The position numbers were made by a program, and so were the translations under genes. A model generated the notes under the pieces. It was not told the DNA's origin. It saw only the letters and a list, made by a program, of their open reading frames with translations, and did no database searches. This document shows, piece by piece, positions 1-7,305 of a stretch of DNA of 30,922 nt (positions within the stretch are counted from its first letter, which is position 1; every line of letters starts with the position of its first letter). Source of the DNA: an uncultured Microbacteriaceae bacterium (lineage in GTDB: Bacteria > Actinomycetota > Actinomycetes > Actinomycetales > Microbacteriaceae); contig CAMLMQ010000014.1 of NCBI GenBank assembly GCA_946481135.1, positions 1 to 30,922 of the forward strand, written 5' to 3'.

Positions 1-2
1 TC

Positions 3-98
3 GCCGCGGGTCAGGAGTACGGGCTCGGCGATCCCGACCGGGCCTACCGGTTCGGGCTCGACCTGCTGCTCGACGGCGTCGAACGGCTCATCCGCTAG
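3..98 (+). CDS. TetR-family regulator, C-terminal end (partial)
   Basis: This is the last 31 codons of a gene that begins left of the window. Frame 3 reads through to a TAG at 96-98, and the other two frames give no protein-like sequence. The visible peptide contains FGLDLLLDGVERLI, which closely resembles the end of the TetR C-terminal ligand-binding/dimerisation domain (the TetR_C type in which a Phe-Gly-Leu-Asp-Leu helix is common). No DNA-binding part is visible, so neither the regulator's target nor its ligand can be stated. It converges with the hydrolase-family gene on the other strand, with 18 bp between the two stop codons. The family assignment rests on one short helix and is therefore moderate. 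Confidence 0.6.
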   Translation, partial: AAGQEYGLGDPDRAYRFGLDLLLDGVERLIR

Positions 99-116
99 CC
101 GTCCGACCCGGCGAGC

Positions 117-908
117 TCAGGCCGCCGGCGCGCCGTCCCGGTACCGCGCCGGGTTGCTCAGCGTGCCGATGCCCTCGATCGTGATGTCGATCGTCTGGCC
201 GTCGAGGAAGCCGCCGAGCCCAGAGGGCGTGCCCGTCGCGATGATGTCGCCGGGGAGCAGGGTCCACACGTCGGAGATGTAGGCGATCAGGTCGGGGATC
301 TTGTGGATGAGGTCGCGCGTGTTGCCGTGGCGGCGCGGCTCGCCGTCGACCGTGCTCGTGATCTCGAGGTTCGACGGATCGAGCTCGGTCTCGATCCATG
401 GCCCGATCGGGCAGAAGGTGTCGTAGCCCTTCGCGCGCGCCCACTGGCCGTCGGCGAACATCTGGTCGCGGGCCGAGACGTCGTTGGCGATCGTGTAGCC
501 GAAGACGTACTGCTCCCAGTCCTCGGCCTTCACCTGCTTGGCGACCTTGCCGATGACGACGGTGAGCTCGGCCTCGTGGGTGATGCGGCCCTCGACGGGC
601 GGCATGAGAATCGGCTCGTTCGGCCCGATCACGGCCGTGTTCGGCTTGAGGAAGATGAGCGGGTTCTCGGGGGCGTCGACGTTGTTCGCCATGTCGGTGC
701 GGTGCTCGGCGTAGTTGAGGCCGACGCATACGACCTTCGAGCGCGGGATGACCGGGGCCAGCAGTCGGGCGTCGGCGAGCGGCACGCGCTCCCCCGTCGT
801 GTCGAACCCGGCGAAGATCGGGTCGGACGCGAGCACGACGAGTTCCTCGCCGTCGACGATCCCGTACCGGGGCGCGGCATCCGGGGTGGCGAACCGGGCG
901 ACTCTCAC
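117..908 (-). CDS. Fumarylacetoacetate hydrolase (FAH) family protein
   Basis: The protein has 263 residues and belongs to the FAH superfamily, whose members hydrolyse or isomerise acylpyruvates and related 2-oxo acids using a divalent metal. Visible family motifs, in order, are GLNYAEH, HEAELTVVIGK (the metal-binding Glu-x-Glu), GYTIANDVSARD, GPWI, and GDIIATGTPSG near the end. The length matches the one-domain YcgM/FAHD1-like members. The reading frame stays open far upstream, but similarity starts only at VRVARF, so the GTG at 908 was chosen. A TAGGCT hexamer lies 8 nt before it and there is no Shine-Dalgarno sequence, which suggests a leaderless or nearly leaderless mRNA. The exact substrate cannot be read from sequence. 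Such genes are often annotated as 2-hydroxyhepta-2,4-diene-1,7-dioate isomerase or acylpyruvase. It is divergent from the alpha/beta hydrolase gene. Confidence 0.9.
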   Translation of the reverse strand: MRVARFATPDAAPRYGIVDGEELVVLASDPIFAGFDTTGERVPLADARLLAPVIPRSKVVCVGLNYAEHRTDMANNVDAPENPLIFLKPNTAVIGPNEPILMPPVEGRITHEAELTVVIGKVAKQVKAEDWEQYVFGYTIANDVSARDQMFADGQWARAKGYDTFCPIGPWIETELDPSNLEITSTVDGEPRRHGNTRDLIHKIPDLIAYISDVWTLLPGDIIATGTPSGLGGFLDGQTIDITIEGIGTLSNPARYRDGAPAA

Positions 909-916
909 GAGGTTCG

Positions 917-922
917 AGCCTA
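917..922 (-). promoter_or_regulatory. -10 hexamer TAGGCT before FAH gene
   Basis: TAGGCT on the minus strand ends 8 nt before the GTG at 908, so transcription would begin at or just before the start codon. The same hexamer recurs at the same distance before leuB and the ferritin-like gene. Confidence 0.5.
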
Positions 923-998
923 GCCCCGCCGGTCGCGTTCGCGTCCCGTACGCATCCACCGGGTGGGACGGGCGGCGGGCGCGCGGCAGGATGGGGGC

Positions 999-1613
999 GT
1001 GCACCTGCTGATCGACGGCGACGGCCCCACCCTCGTGCTCGCCCACGGCGCCGGCGCCGCGATGGACTCCCGCGGCATGATCGACGTGACGTCCCGCCTC
1101 GTGGCCCGCGGCATCCGTGTCGTGCGCTTCGAGTTCGGCTACATGGCGGCGCGCCGCGACGGGGTGCGTCGGCCGCCCCCGCGGGCCGAGACGCTCGTCG
1201 ACGAGTACCGCGCGGTGCTCGCCGAGGTCGGCGGTCGCGTCGTGATCGGCGGTCGGTCGATGGGCGGTCGGGTCGCGTCGATGATCGCCGACGACGAGAC
1301 GGATGCCGGCGCCGTGGCGGGGCTCGCGTGTCTGTCGTACCCGTGGCATCCGCCCGAGAAGCCGCACCAGCCGCGCACCGCGCACCTGCTCGGGCTGCGC
1401 ACGCCGACGCTGATCGTGCAGGGCACGCGCGACCCGTTCGGCTCCCCCGACGAGGTCGCGGGCTACGGGTTGCCGCCCACGATCGAGCTGCTCTGGCTCG
1501 ACGACGGCGACCACGACCTGCGCCCGCGTAAGGCCGTGAGCGGGTACACCCACGCGCAGCACCTCGACACCGCCGCCGACGCCGTCGCCGCGTTCATCCG
1601 CCGCGTGACCTGA
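999..1613 (+). CDS. Alpha/beta hydrolase, TEX30/KANL3-like
   Basis: This is a small (204-residue) alpha/beta-hydrolase-fold protein of the dienelactone-hydrolase/KANL3-TEX30 type. It shows the oxyanion-loop sequence LAHGAGAAMDS near residue 15, the nucleophile elbow GGRSMGG with the probable catalytic Ser87, the GTRD strand with Asp145, and GDHD with His172, so a full Ser-Asp-His triad is present. The start is the GTG at 999, just before the first beta strand (VHLLIDG). An in-frame upstream start at 963 would add an Arg/Gly-rich tail without family similarity. GGATGGGGG precedes the GTG. The gene is divergent from the FAH gene and converges with ilvE, whose stop lies 3 bp away. The substrate is unknown; a carboxylesterase or thioesterase activity is plausible. 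Confidence 0.85.
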   Translation: MHLLIDGDGPTLVLAHGAGAAMDSRGMIDVTSRLVARGIRVVRFEFGYMAARRDGVRRPPPRAETLVDEYRAVLAEVGGRVVIGGRSMGGRVASMIADDETDAGAVAGLACLSYPWHPPEKPHQPRTAHLLGLRTPTLIVQGTRDPFGSPDEVAGYGLPPTIELLWLDDGDHDLRPRKAVSGYTHAQHLDTAADAVAAFIRRVT

Positions 1614-1616
1614 GGC

Positions 1617-2729
1617 TCAGTCGGTGAGGCGCACGAGCCAGCCGTGGCGGTCGGGCACGCGGCCGTACTGGATGTCGGTGAGCTCCTGGCGCAGCGACAG
1701 CGCGACCCGCTCACCCTCCGGCTCGGGCATCGTGATCGACACCGTCTCGCCCTTGAGCTCCGAGATCGGGGTGATGACGGCCGCCGTGCCGCACGCGAAG
1801 GCCTCGACGATCTCGCCGGACGCGACGCCGTCGATCCACTCCTGCAGCGCGATGCGACGCTGCTCGACGCGCAGTCCGCGGTCGCGGCCGAGCTGCAGCA
1901 CCGAGTCGAGCGTGATGCCCTCGAGGATGCTGTCGCTCTCGGGCGTGAGCAGACGCCCGTCACGCGTGACGAGCACGAGGTTCATGCCGCCGAGCTCCTC
2001 CAGGTAGACGCCGTCGCCGTCGAGGAACAGCACCTGCGCACATCCGTGCTCGTGCGCCTCCGCCTGCGCGACGAGGCTCGACGCGTAGTTGCCGCCGGTC
2101 TTCGCCGCACCCGTGCCGCCCTTGCCGGCGCGGGCGTAGTCGGTGGAGAGCCAGATCGAGACCGGGGTCACGCCGCCCGGGAAGTACGCGCCCGCGGGGC
2201 TCGCGATGAGGTAGTAGTTGACCTTCGCCGCCGGGCGCACCCCGAGGAACGCCTCCTTGGCGAACATGAACGGGCGCAGGTAGAGGCTCGTCTCGGGCGC
2301 GGTCGGCACCCAGTCGGCGTCGACGGCGATGAGCTGACGGATCGAGTCGAGGAAGTACTCCTCGGGCAGTTCGGGCAGCGCGAGCCGCTTCGCCGAGCGA
2401 CGCAGCCGGGCCGCGTTGGCCTGCGGCCGGAAGGTGTGGATCGACCCGTCGGCGTGCCGGTAGGCCTTCAGTCCTTCGAAGATCTCCTGCGAGTAGTGCA
2501 GCACCGCGGCGGCCGGGTCGAGCGAGATGGGGCCGTACGGCTGCACGCGGGGACGGTGCCATCCGCCCTTCTCCGACCAGCAGATGTCGACCATGTGGTC
2601 GGTGAAGTGCTTGCCGAACCCGGGGTCGGCGAGGATCGCGGCGCGCGCCTCGGGCGTCTTCGCGTCGACGTTGCGGGTGACCTGCCACAGCAGGTCGGGC
2701 GTCGCCATCGGCAGGAGGTTGATCGTCAT
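1617..2729 (-). CDS. ilvE: Branched-chain amino acid aminotransferase
   Basis: This 370-residue PLP enzyme of fold type IV transfers the amino group between glutamate and the 2-oxo acids of valine, leucine and isoleucine. The sequence contains the BCAT hallmarks EGLKAYRHADG (residues 85-95), LRPFMFA, the PLP-lysine segment AAKTGGNYASS with Lys210, FLDGDGVYLEELGGMN, and GTAAVITPI near the C-terminus. The length agrees with the cytosolic BCAT family (about 360-370). The ATG at 2729 has an AGGAAG sequence about 7 nt upstream. A second in-frame ATG lies seven codons later. It follows leuB on the same strand with a 24-bp gap, so the two probably form an operon covering late steps of leucine and branched-chain synthesis. 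Confidence 0.96.
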   Translation of the reverse strand: MTINLLPMATPDLLWQVTRNVDAKTPEARAAILADPGFGKHFTDHMVDICWSEKGGWHRPRVQPYGPISLDPAAAVLHYSQEIFEGLKAYRHADGSIHTFRPQANAARLRRSAKRLALPELPEEYFLDSIRQLIAVDADWVPTAPETSLYLRPFMFAKEAFLGVRPAAKVNYYLIASPAGAYFPGGVTPVSIWLSTDYARAGKGGTGAAKTGGNYASSLVAQAEAHEHGCAQVLFLDGDGVYLEELGGMNLVLVTRDGRLLTPESDSILEGITLDSVLQLGRDRGLRVEQRRIALQEWIDGVASGEIVEAFACGTAAVITPISELKGETVSITMPEPEGERVALSLRQELTDIQYGRVPDRHGWLVRLTD

Positions 2730-2753
2730 GGTGGCTTCCTGAGAGGTAGGGGT

Positions 2754-3806
2754 CTAGTCTGCGGCCAAACGGGCGGCGATGGCAGAGCCGATCTCGTCCG
2801 TCGTGCGCGGGGCGGAGCCTCGGTCGGCGAGGTCGGCCTCCACGGCGCTTTCGACCCGCCGCGCCGCCTCCGGCATCCCGAGGGAGTCCAGCAGCAGAAC
2901 GGTGGAGAGGATCGCCGCCGTGGGGTCGGCCTTCCGCTGCCCGGCGATGTCGGGAGCCGAACCGTGAACCGGCTCGAACATCGAGGGGAACGCGCCGTCG
3001 GGGTTGATGTTGCCCGAGGCCGCCAGTCCGATGCCGCCGCTGATAGCGCCGGCCAGATCGGTGAGGATGTCGCCGAAGAGGTTGTCCGTGACGATCACGT
3101 CGAACCTAGCAGGGTCGGTCACGAGGAAGATGGTCGCGGCGTCGACGTGGAGGTAATCCCAGACCACGTCGGGGTGATTGGCCGCCTCCGCTTCGACGGC
3201 GCGCGCCCACAGGCCGCCCGCGTGTACGAGCACGTTGGTCTTGTGCACGAGCGTGAGCTTCCGGCGGCGCTTCTCGGCGAGGTCGAACGCGTACTTCACG
3301 ACCCGCTGCACGCCGAACGCGGTGTTGACGCTTACCTCGTTCGCGATCTCGGCGGGCGTGCCGACGCGGATGGCGCCGCCGTTGCCGACGTACGGCCCCT
3401 CGGTGCCCTCCCGCACGACGACGAAGTCGACGTCGCCGGGATGTGCGAGCGGGCTCGTCACCGACGGGTGCAGCTTCGTCGGGCGGAGGTTGACGTAGTG
3501 GTCGAACGCGAACCGCAGTCTGAGCAGCAGGCCTCGCTCGATGATGCCGCCCGCGAGTCGCGGATCGCGCGGGTCGCCGCCGACCGCGCCGAGCAGGATC
3601 GCCTCGTGGGCGGCGAGCGCCGCGAGGTCGTCGTCGCCGAGGATCACACCCGTGTCGAGGTAGTGCCGCGCGCTGTACGGGTAGTCGGTGGTGCGCAGTT
3701 CGGCGTCGGAGCCGAGGGCCGCGCGCAGCACCTTGACGGCCTCGGCGACCACCTCCGGTCCGATGCCGTCGCCGGGGATGAGGGCCAGATCGAGCGTGCG
3801 GGTCAC
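2754..3806 (-). CDS. leuB: 3-isopropylmalate dehydrogenase
   Basis: LeuB oxidises and decarboxylates 3-isopropylmalate to 2-oxoisocaproate with NAD+, a late step of leucine synthesis. The 350-residue protein shows [13 protein letters not shown] at the N-terminus, [24 protein letters not shown] (the substrate arginine region), [17 protein letters not shown], the metal-binding [13 protein letters not shown], and [13 protein letters not shown] (NAD binding). The frame stays open 16 codons further upstream, but that part is unrelated. GTG 3806 (VTRTLDLAL) gives the usual length. TAGGCT lies 7 nt before it, so it looks leaderless; the nearby GGGAG is only 2 nt from the start, too close to act as a ribosome binding site. 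It is first in a probable leuB-ilvE operon. Confidence 0.96.
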   Translation of the reverse strand: MTRTLDLALIPGDGIGPEVVAEAVKVLRAALGSDAELRTTDYPYSARHYLDTGVILGDDDLAALAAHEAILLGAVGGDPRDPRLAGGIIERGLLLRLRFAFDHYVNLRPTKLHPSVTSPLAHPGDVDFVVVREGTEGPYVGNGGAIRVGTPAEIANEVSVNTAFGVQRVVKYAFDLAEKRRRKLTLVHKTNVLVHAGGLWARAVEAEAANHPDVVWDYLHVDAATIFLVTDPARFDVIVTDNLFGDILTDLAGAISGGIGLAASGNINPDGAFPSMFEPVHGSAPDIAGQRKADPTAAILSTVLLLDSLGMPEAARRVESAVEADLADRGSAPRTTDEIGSAIAARLAAD

Positions 3807-3813
3807 GGCTCCC

Positions 3814-3819
3814 AGCCTA
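3814..3819 (-). promoter_or_regulatory. -10 hexamer TAGGCT before leuB
   Basis: TAGGCT on the minus strand is separated by exactly 7 nt from the leuB GTG. This supports that start and a leaderless transcript. Confidence 0.5.
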
Positions 3820-3842
3820 GGATGCGACCCGGCCCCCAGGGC

Positions 3843-3904
3843 GTCAGAGCCCAAGTCGTCAGAGCACGAGTCAGAGCCCGAGTCGTCAGAGCATGGGTCA
3901 GAGC
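3843..3904. repeat. 27-bp tandem repeat, about 2.3 copies
   Basis: The octamer GTCAGAGC occurs five times, at 3843, 3858, 3870, 3885 and 3897, with alternating 15- and 12-bp steps. The true unit is therefore 27 bp (3843-3869 and 3870-3896, differing at a few bases), followed by a partial third unit. The last copy spans the stop codon of the small membrane protein gene. The block lies between that stop and the leuB promoter. Confidence 0.8.
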
Positions 3905-4275
3905 ACGAGGTCGAGCACGAGCGGCATGACGAACCCGACGAGGGAGCCGAGCAGGTGCGCCGCCGAGAGGGCGAGACCGGCGGCCGCCGCGAGGCGCCCC
4001 CGCGTGCGGGACGGCTGGATGCCGATCGCGCCGACGATGACGCCGACGAGCGCGAGCGCTCCCGACACCGCCGAGAGGGCCGTGAACACGAGCCCCATCT
4101 GGCTGTACCCGCCGAGGCCGTCGACCCAGAACGACGCCGTGTAGCCGAGCACCTGCTGCAGGAGGCCGAGCGCGACGACGACGAGGCCGATCACGAGGGC
4201 CGCCGCTCCGGCACCGCCGCCGGTCGGCGCCGCGGGAGCGGGCGGGTAGGGGTTCGGGGTCTGAGTCTCCGTCAT
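3898..4275 (-). CDS. Small membrane protein, Pro-rich N-terminus
   Basis: This 125-residue protein has a polar, Pro/Ala-rich N-terminal tail of about 20 residues followed by three or four hydrophobic segments at roughly 22-46, 60-86 and 94-124. It is clearly an integral membrane protein, but I do not recognise a named family; such proteins are common in actinobacteria as DUF4190-like or unnamed. The start is ATG 4275, preceded at 6 nt by TAGGGT and without a Shine-Dalgarno sequence. The last residues, LVLDLVL, and the stop codon are encoded by the edge of a 27-bp tandem repeat, so the C-terminus may vary between strains. It lies between serA and leuB on the same strand. Confidence 0.75.
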   Translation of the reverse strand: MTETQTPNPYPPAPAAPTGGGAGAAALVIGLVVVALGLLQQVLGYTASFWVDGLGGYSQMGLVFTALSAVSGALALVGVIVGAIGIQPSRTRGRLAAAAGLALSAAHLLGSLVGFVMPLVLDLVL

Positions 4276-4281
4276 GTCCGA

Positions 4282-4287
4282 ACCCTA
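4282..4287 (-). promoter_or_regulatory. -10 hexamer TAGGGT, leaderless start
   Basis: TAGGGT on the minus strand is followed by 6 nt and then ATG 4275. This fits a leaderless mRNA for the small membrane protein. Confidence 0.45.
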
Positions 4288-4321
4288 GCGTGCGGGAGGG
4301 AACGCGCCGCCCGGGGTTGAC

Positions 4322-5917
4322 TTACGCCTCGACGACCGAGATCGCCCGCAGCGACGTCGCATCGATCGCGGACGCGATGCGTTCGAGCACCTCGTCGGGC
4401 ACGGGCGAGTCGACCGTGAGCACCGAGAGCGCCTCGCCGCCGGCGTGCTGCCGGGCGATCTGCATGCCGGCGATGTTGACCTGCGCCTCGCCGAGCTCCC
4501 GGCCGAACGTCGCGACGATGCCCGGTCGGTCTTCGTAGGTCATGACGATGAGGTGCTCGGCGAGCGGCACCTCGATGTCGTAGCCGTTGAGTCCGATGAT
4601 CTTCTGCGCGAGCTTCGTGCCGGCGAGCGTGCCCGCCACCTCGACGACCGAGCCGTCGCCGAGCACGCCGCGCAGGGTCGTCGTGTTGCGGTAGTCGACG
4701 CTGTCCTCGCTCACCGAGAGCGTCGACACGATGCCGCGCTGCTCGGCGAGCAGCGGCGCGTTGACGTACGACACGTTCTCGGTGACGAGGTTGGTGAAGT
4801 AGCCCTTGAGCGCGGCGAGGCGGTAGACGCTCACGTCGTAGGCGCCGAGCTCGCCGCGCACGTCGACCTCGAGGCTCGCGAGTGCGCCGTGCCCGGCGAC
4901 GCCGGCGAGCACCTGGCCGAGCTTCTCGACGAGCGCGATGCCCGGCCGCACGAACGGGTCGATGACGCCCCCGGCGACGTTGACGGCATCCGGAACCAGC
5001 TCGCCCTCGAGGGCGAGACGCACGCTGCGGGCCACCGAGACGCCCGCCTTCTCCTGCGCCTCGTCGGTCGACGCGCCGAGGTGCGGCGTGACGACGACGT
5101 TGGGCAGTGACAGCAGCTTGGTGTCGACGGGCGGCTCGTGCACGAAGACGTCGAGGCCGGCGCCCGCGATCTCGCCCGTCGTGAGCGCGACGTGGAGCGC
5201 ATCCTCGTCGATGAGTCCGCCGCGCGCGACGTTGACGACGTACGCCGTCGGCTTCATGCGACGCAGCTCGTCGGTGCCGATCATCCCGGTCGTCTCGGGG
5301 GTCTTCGGCATGTGGATCGTCACGAAGTCGCTGCGCTCGAGCAGCTCGTCGAGGCTCACGAGGGTCGCGCCGAGCTGCTGCGCCCGCGTCGCCGTGACGT
5401 AGGGGTCGTAGGCGATGATCTCGACCCCGAACGCCTGCAGCCGCGCGGCGATGAGCGCGCCGATGCGCCCGAGACCGATGATGCCGACGGTCTTCTCGTA
5501 GAGCTCGACGCCCGTGTACTTCGAGCGCTTCCACTCCCCCGCGGCGAGCGACCCGTGGGCGGCCGGGATGTGGCGCGCGAGCGACAGGATGTGCCCGATC
5601 GTCAGCTCGGCGGCGGAGATGATGTTCGACGTCGGGGCGTTGACGACCATGACGCCGGCCTCGGTCGCGGCTTTGATGTCGACGTTGTCGAGTCCGACTC
5701 CGGCGCGCGCGACGACCTTGAGCGCGGGCGCGGCGGCGAGCGCCTCGGCGTCGATCTGCGTCGCCGAGCGGATGAGCACGGCGTGGGCGTCGGCGAGCGC
5801 CGCGAGCAGCGCGGGTCGGTCGGTGCCGTCGACCGCGCGGATGTCGAAGTCGGTGCCGAGGGCTTCGACGGTGGCGGGAGAGAGTTCTTCGGCGATCAGG
5901 ACGATCGGCTTGGCCAC
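4322..5917 (-). CDS. serA: D-3-phosphoglycerate dehydrogenase
   Basis: SerA catalyses the first committed step of serine synthesis, oxidising 3-phosphoglycerate with NAD+. The 531-residue protein is of the long (type I, mycobacterial-like) form: a substrate domain, a nucleotide-binding domain with GLGRIG at 148-153, the intervening ASB domain (about 320-450), and a C-terminal ACT domain (about 455-531) for allosteric serine sensing. The catalytic trio is visible as Arg232 (NVARGG), Glu261 (VFVHEPP) and His279 (VTPHLGAS). The GTG start at 5917 has AGGAG about 8 nt upstream, and a TAGACT hexamer lies about 57 nt upstream, so unlike its neighbours this gene has a normal leader. It is divergent from the DoxX-like gene. 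Confidence 0.97.
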   Translation of the reverse strand: MAKPIVLIAEELSPATVEALGTDFDIRAVDGTDRPALLAALADAHAVLIRSATQIDAEALAAAPALKVVARAGVGLDNVDIKAATEAGVMVVNAPTSNIISAAELTIGHILSLARHIPAAHGSLAAGEWKRSKYTGVELYEKTVGIIGLGRIGALIAARLQAFGVEIIAYDPYVTATRAQQLGATLVSLDELLERSDFVTIHMPKTPETTGMIGTDELRRMKPTAYVVNVARGGLIDEDALHVALTTGEIAGAGLDVFVHEPPVDTKLLSLPNVVVTPHLGASTDEAQEKAGVSVARSVRLALEGELVPDAVNVAGGVIDPFVRPGIALVEKLGQVLAGVAGHGALASLEVDVRGELGAYDVSVYRLAALKGYFTNLVTENVSYVNAPLLAEQRGIVSTLSVSEDSVDYRNTTTLRGVLGDGSVVEVAGTLAGTKLAQKIIGLNGYDIEVPLAEHLIVMTYEDRPGIVATFGRELGEAQVNIAGMQIARQHAGGEALSVLTVDSPVPDEVLERIASAIDATSLRAISVVEA

Positions 5918-5973
5918 GTCAGGTGCTCCTGGAGGTCGGCGGGCGCGCGGTGGTGGCGGCGCGGGCGACCCCG

Positions 5974-5979
5974 AGTCTA
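5974..5979 (-). promoter_or_regulatory. -10 hexamer TAGACT of serA
   Basis: TAGACT on the minus strand would start an mRNA near 5967 with a leader of about 50 nt carrying the AGGAG ribosome site of serA. No good -35 hexamer was found. Confidence 0.4.
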
Positions 5980-5999
5980 GCCAGTGCGACGATGGGTCG

Positions 6000-6404
6000 A
6001 TGGACGGCCTTCACACGGCGCAACTCGTGCTGCGCCTCGCCCTCGCCGCGGTGTTCGCGACGATGGGGGTGCTGCACTTCGTGCCGAAGGTGGCCCGCGG
6101 GATGCGGGCGATGGTGCCGCCGCCGCTGCGCCGCCCGGGGTGGCCGGCCGCCCTCGTCGCGATCACGGGCGTGTGCGAGCTGCTCGGCGCCGCGGGACTC
6201 CTCGTGCCGTGGGACGGGGTGCGGCTCGCCGCGGGCATCTGCCTCGTCGTCTTCCTCGCGGCGGTGTTCCCGGCGAACGCCTACGCCGCCCGTGACCCGC
6301 AGCGCTTCGGACGCGTCGCCGTGCCCTTCGGCCCGCGACTCGCCGTGCAGGTCGGCCTCGGCATCCTCGTGCTCGCGGCCGCGTGGCCGCTCGCACCCCT
6401 CTGA
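6000..6404 (+). CDS. DoxX-like membrane protein
   Basis: This 134-residue membrane protein has about four hydrophobic segments (roughly 7-28, 48-68, 72-92 and 108-130). The opening LVLRLALAAVFATMGVLHF and the PAALVAITGVCELLGAAGLL segment are typical of the DoxX/DoxX-like family, which comprises small four-helix inner-membrane proteins of poorly defined, often redox-linked, function. The ATG at 6000 starts the family-like sequence and has no good ribosome site. The stop codon forms the outer end of a long hairpin shared with the convergent membrane operon. The family call is fairly secure; the role is unknown. Confidence 0.85.
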   Translation: MDGLHTAQLVLRLALAAVFATMGVLHFVPKVARGMRAMVPPPLRRPGWPAALVAITGVCELLGAAGLLVPWDGVRLAAGICLVVFLAAVFPANAYAARDPQRFGRVAVPFGPRLAVQVGLGILVLAAAWPLAPL

Positions 6405-6458
6405 GGCGTCGGTTTCTGTCGCTGTGGGCGCAGCCCAGCGACAGAAACTGACGCCTCA
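6402..6458. terminator. Bidirectional hairpin terminator holding both stop codons
   Basis: A long inverted repeat runs from the TGA of the DoxX-like gene (6402-6404) to the reverse-strand stop (6456-6458). The arms pair over about 23 positions; the one non-Watson-Crick position is a G-T, which is a G-U wobble in RNA read from the plus strand. The loop is GC-rich. It lies exactly between convergent genes and so probably ends transcription from both sides. There is no long T-tract. Confidence 0.8.
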
Positions 6459-6761
6459 CACCACGATCGGCGGCTGGATGGCGCCGACGAGGGCGACGAG
6501 GCCGAAGTACAGGGCGAAGGACGCCGCGAGGGCGACCGTGAAGAGCAGCGCGCGGGCGAACGGCGGGCGCCCCCGGCCGAGCAGCAGCGCCACGAGGTAG
6601 AGCACCGGGGGCACCGCGACGGAGAGCACGAGCAGCGGCCACGGCACGGCGTCGCCGATCCCGTAGGCGGCGTAGAGCGGGGGCAGCCCGCCGAGGTCGG
6701 AGATCGGCATGATCAGCGCGAGCACGAAGAGCACGGCGAAGACGAGCGGGACGACGATCAC
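6456..6761 (-). CDS. Small membrane protein, second gene of a pair
   Basis: The protein has 101 residues and three hydrophobic stretches (about 2-17, 37-60 and 66-92), so it is an integral membrane protein without a family I recognise. The frame is open further upstream, but the GTG at 6761 overlaps the TGA of the preceding gene as GTGA, a classic coupled start that gives a sensible first helix (VIVVPLVFAVLFVLALI). Both proteins are membrane-bound and translationally coupled, so they probably work together. The stop codon forms the outer arm of a hairpin terminator. Confidence 0.7.
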   Translation of the reverse strand: MIVVPLVFAVLFVLALIMPISDLGGLPPLYAAYGIGDAVPWPLLVLSVAVPPVLYLVALLLGRGRPPFARALLFTVALAASFALYFGLVALVGAIQPPIVV

Positions 6762-7231
6762 GAGAGGCTCCCGGCGACCTGGAGGGCGGCGAGGAACCGC
6801 AGCACGACCGGCCACGGCAGCAGCACGAGCGTGCCGAGGGCGAGCCAGCCGACCCGCACCCGCGGCCGCGCGTCGCGCGTGAGGGTGAGGGTCGCGGCGA
6901 ACCAGAGCGGCGCCGCGAGCATCGCGAGGAACTCCCCGAACTGCCAGAGGATGGCGGCGAACAGCGGCACGGGGCTGTCGGCGAGTTGCACGGCGAAGAT
7001 CCAGCCGATCGTGAGCACGAGGTACGGCAACGCGAAGCCGACGGCGGCCGCGCGGCGGCCCGCATCCCCTGCGGGGCGCTCCGAGAGCTCCTCGACGGTC
7101 ACCGTCACCGTGCTCGTCACCGTGGTGCGCAGCCGCGGGGCGGGGCGACCTTGTTCTTCGTCCCCCGCCCAGCGCAGGGCCTCGTCGTCGAGCCCCTCGT
7201 CGGCGGCGTCGTCGTGGTCGGGGCGGCTCAC
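6758..7231 (-). CDS. Membrane protein, first gene of a pair
   Basis: This 157-residue protein has an acidic, hydrophilic N-terminal region of about 60 residues containing a Thr/Val-rich stretch (TTVTSTVTVTVEEL). Three hydrophobic segments follow, at roughly 65-85, 90-112 and 122-150. I do not recognise the family. Two in-frame GTG codons are possible, at 7240 and 7231. The second is preferred because TAACGT lies exactly 7 nt before it and overlaps the first. The gene is divergent from the epimerase-like gene and overlaps the next membrane gene by 4 bp. Confidence 0.7.
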   Translation of the reverse strand: MSRPDHDDAADEGLDDEALRWAGDEEQGRPAPRLRTTVTSTVTVTVEELSERPAGDAGRRAAAVGFALPYLVLTIGWIFAVQLADSPVPLFAAILWQFGEFLAMLAAPLWFAATLTLTRDARPRVRVGWLALGTLVLLPWPVVLRFLAALQVAGSLS

Positions 7232-7238
7232 CCCGTTC

Positions 7239-7244
7239 ACGTTA
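7239..7244 (-). promoter_or_regulatory. -10 hexamer TAACGT, decides start
   Basis: TAACGT on the minus strand is followed by 7 nt and then GTG 7231. The alternative GTG at 7240 lies inside the hexamer and would not be transcribed. Confidence 0.45.
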
Positions 7245-7305
7245 CCCGCGCCGCTCCCGGCAGATGACCCTCGCGCCCGTCGAGCCCGCGTGCTGGACTG
7301 ACGGG

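Noticed and set aside
909..1562. N-terminal extension of the FAH frame
   Set aside because: It overlaps the alpha/beta hydrolase gene fully, and the extra part has no FAH similarity. The GTG at 908 has a -10 hexamer in front.
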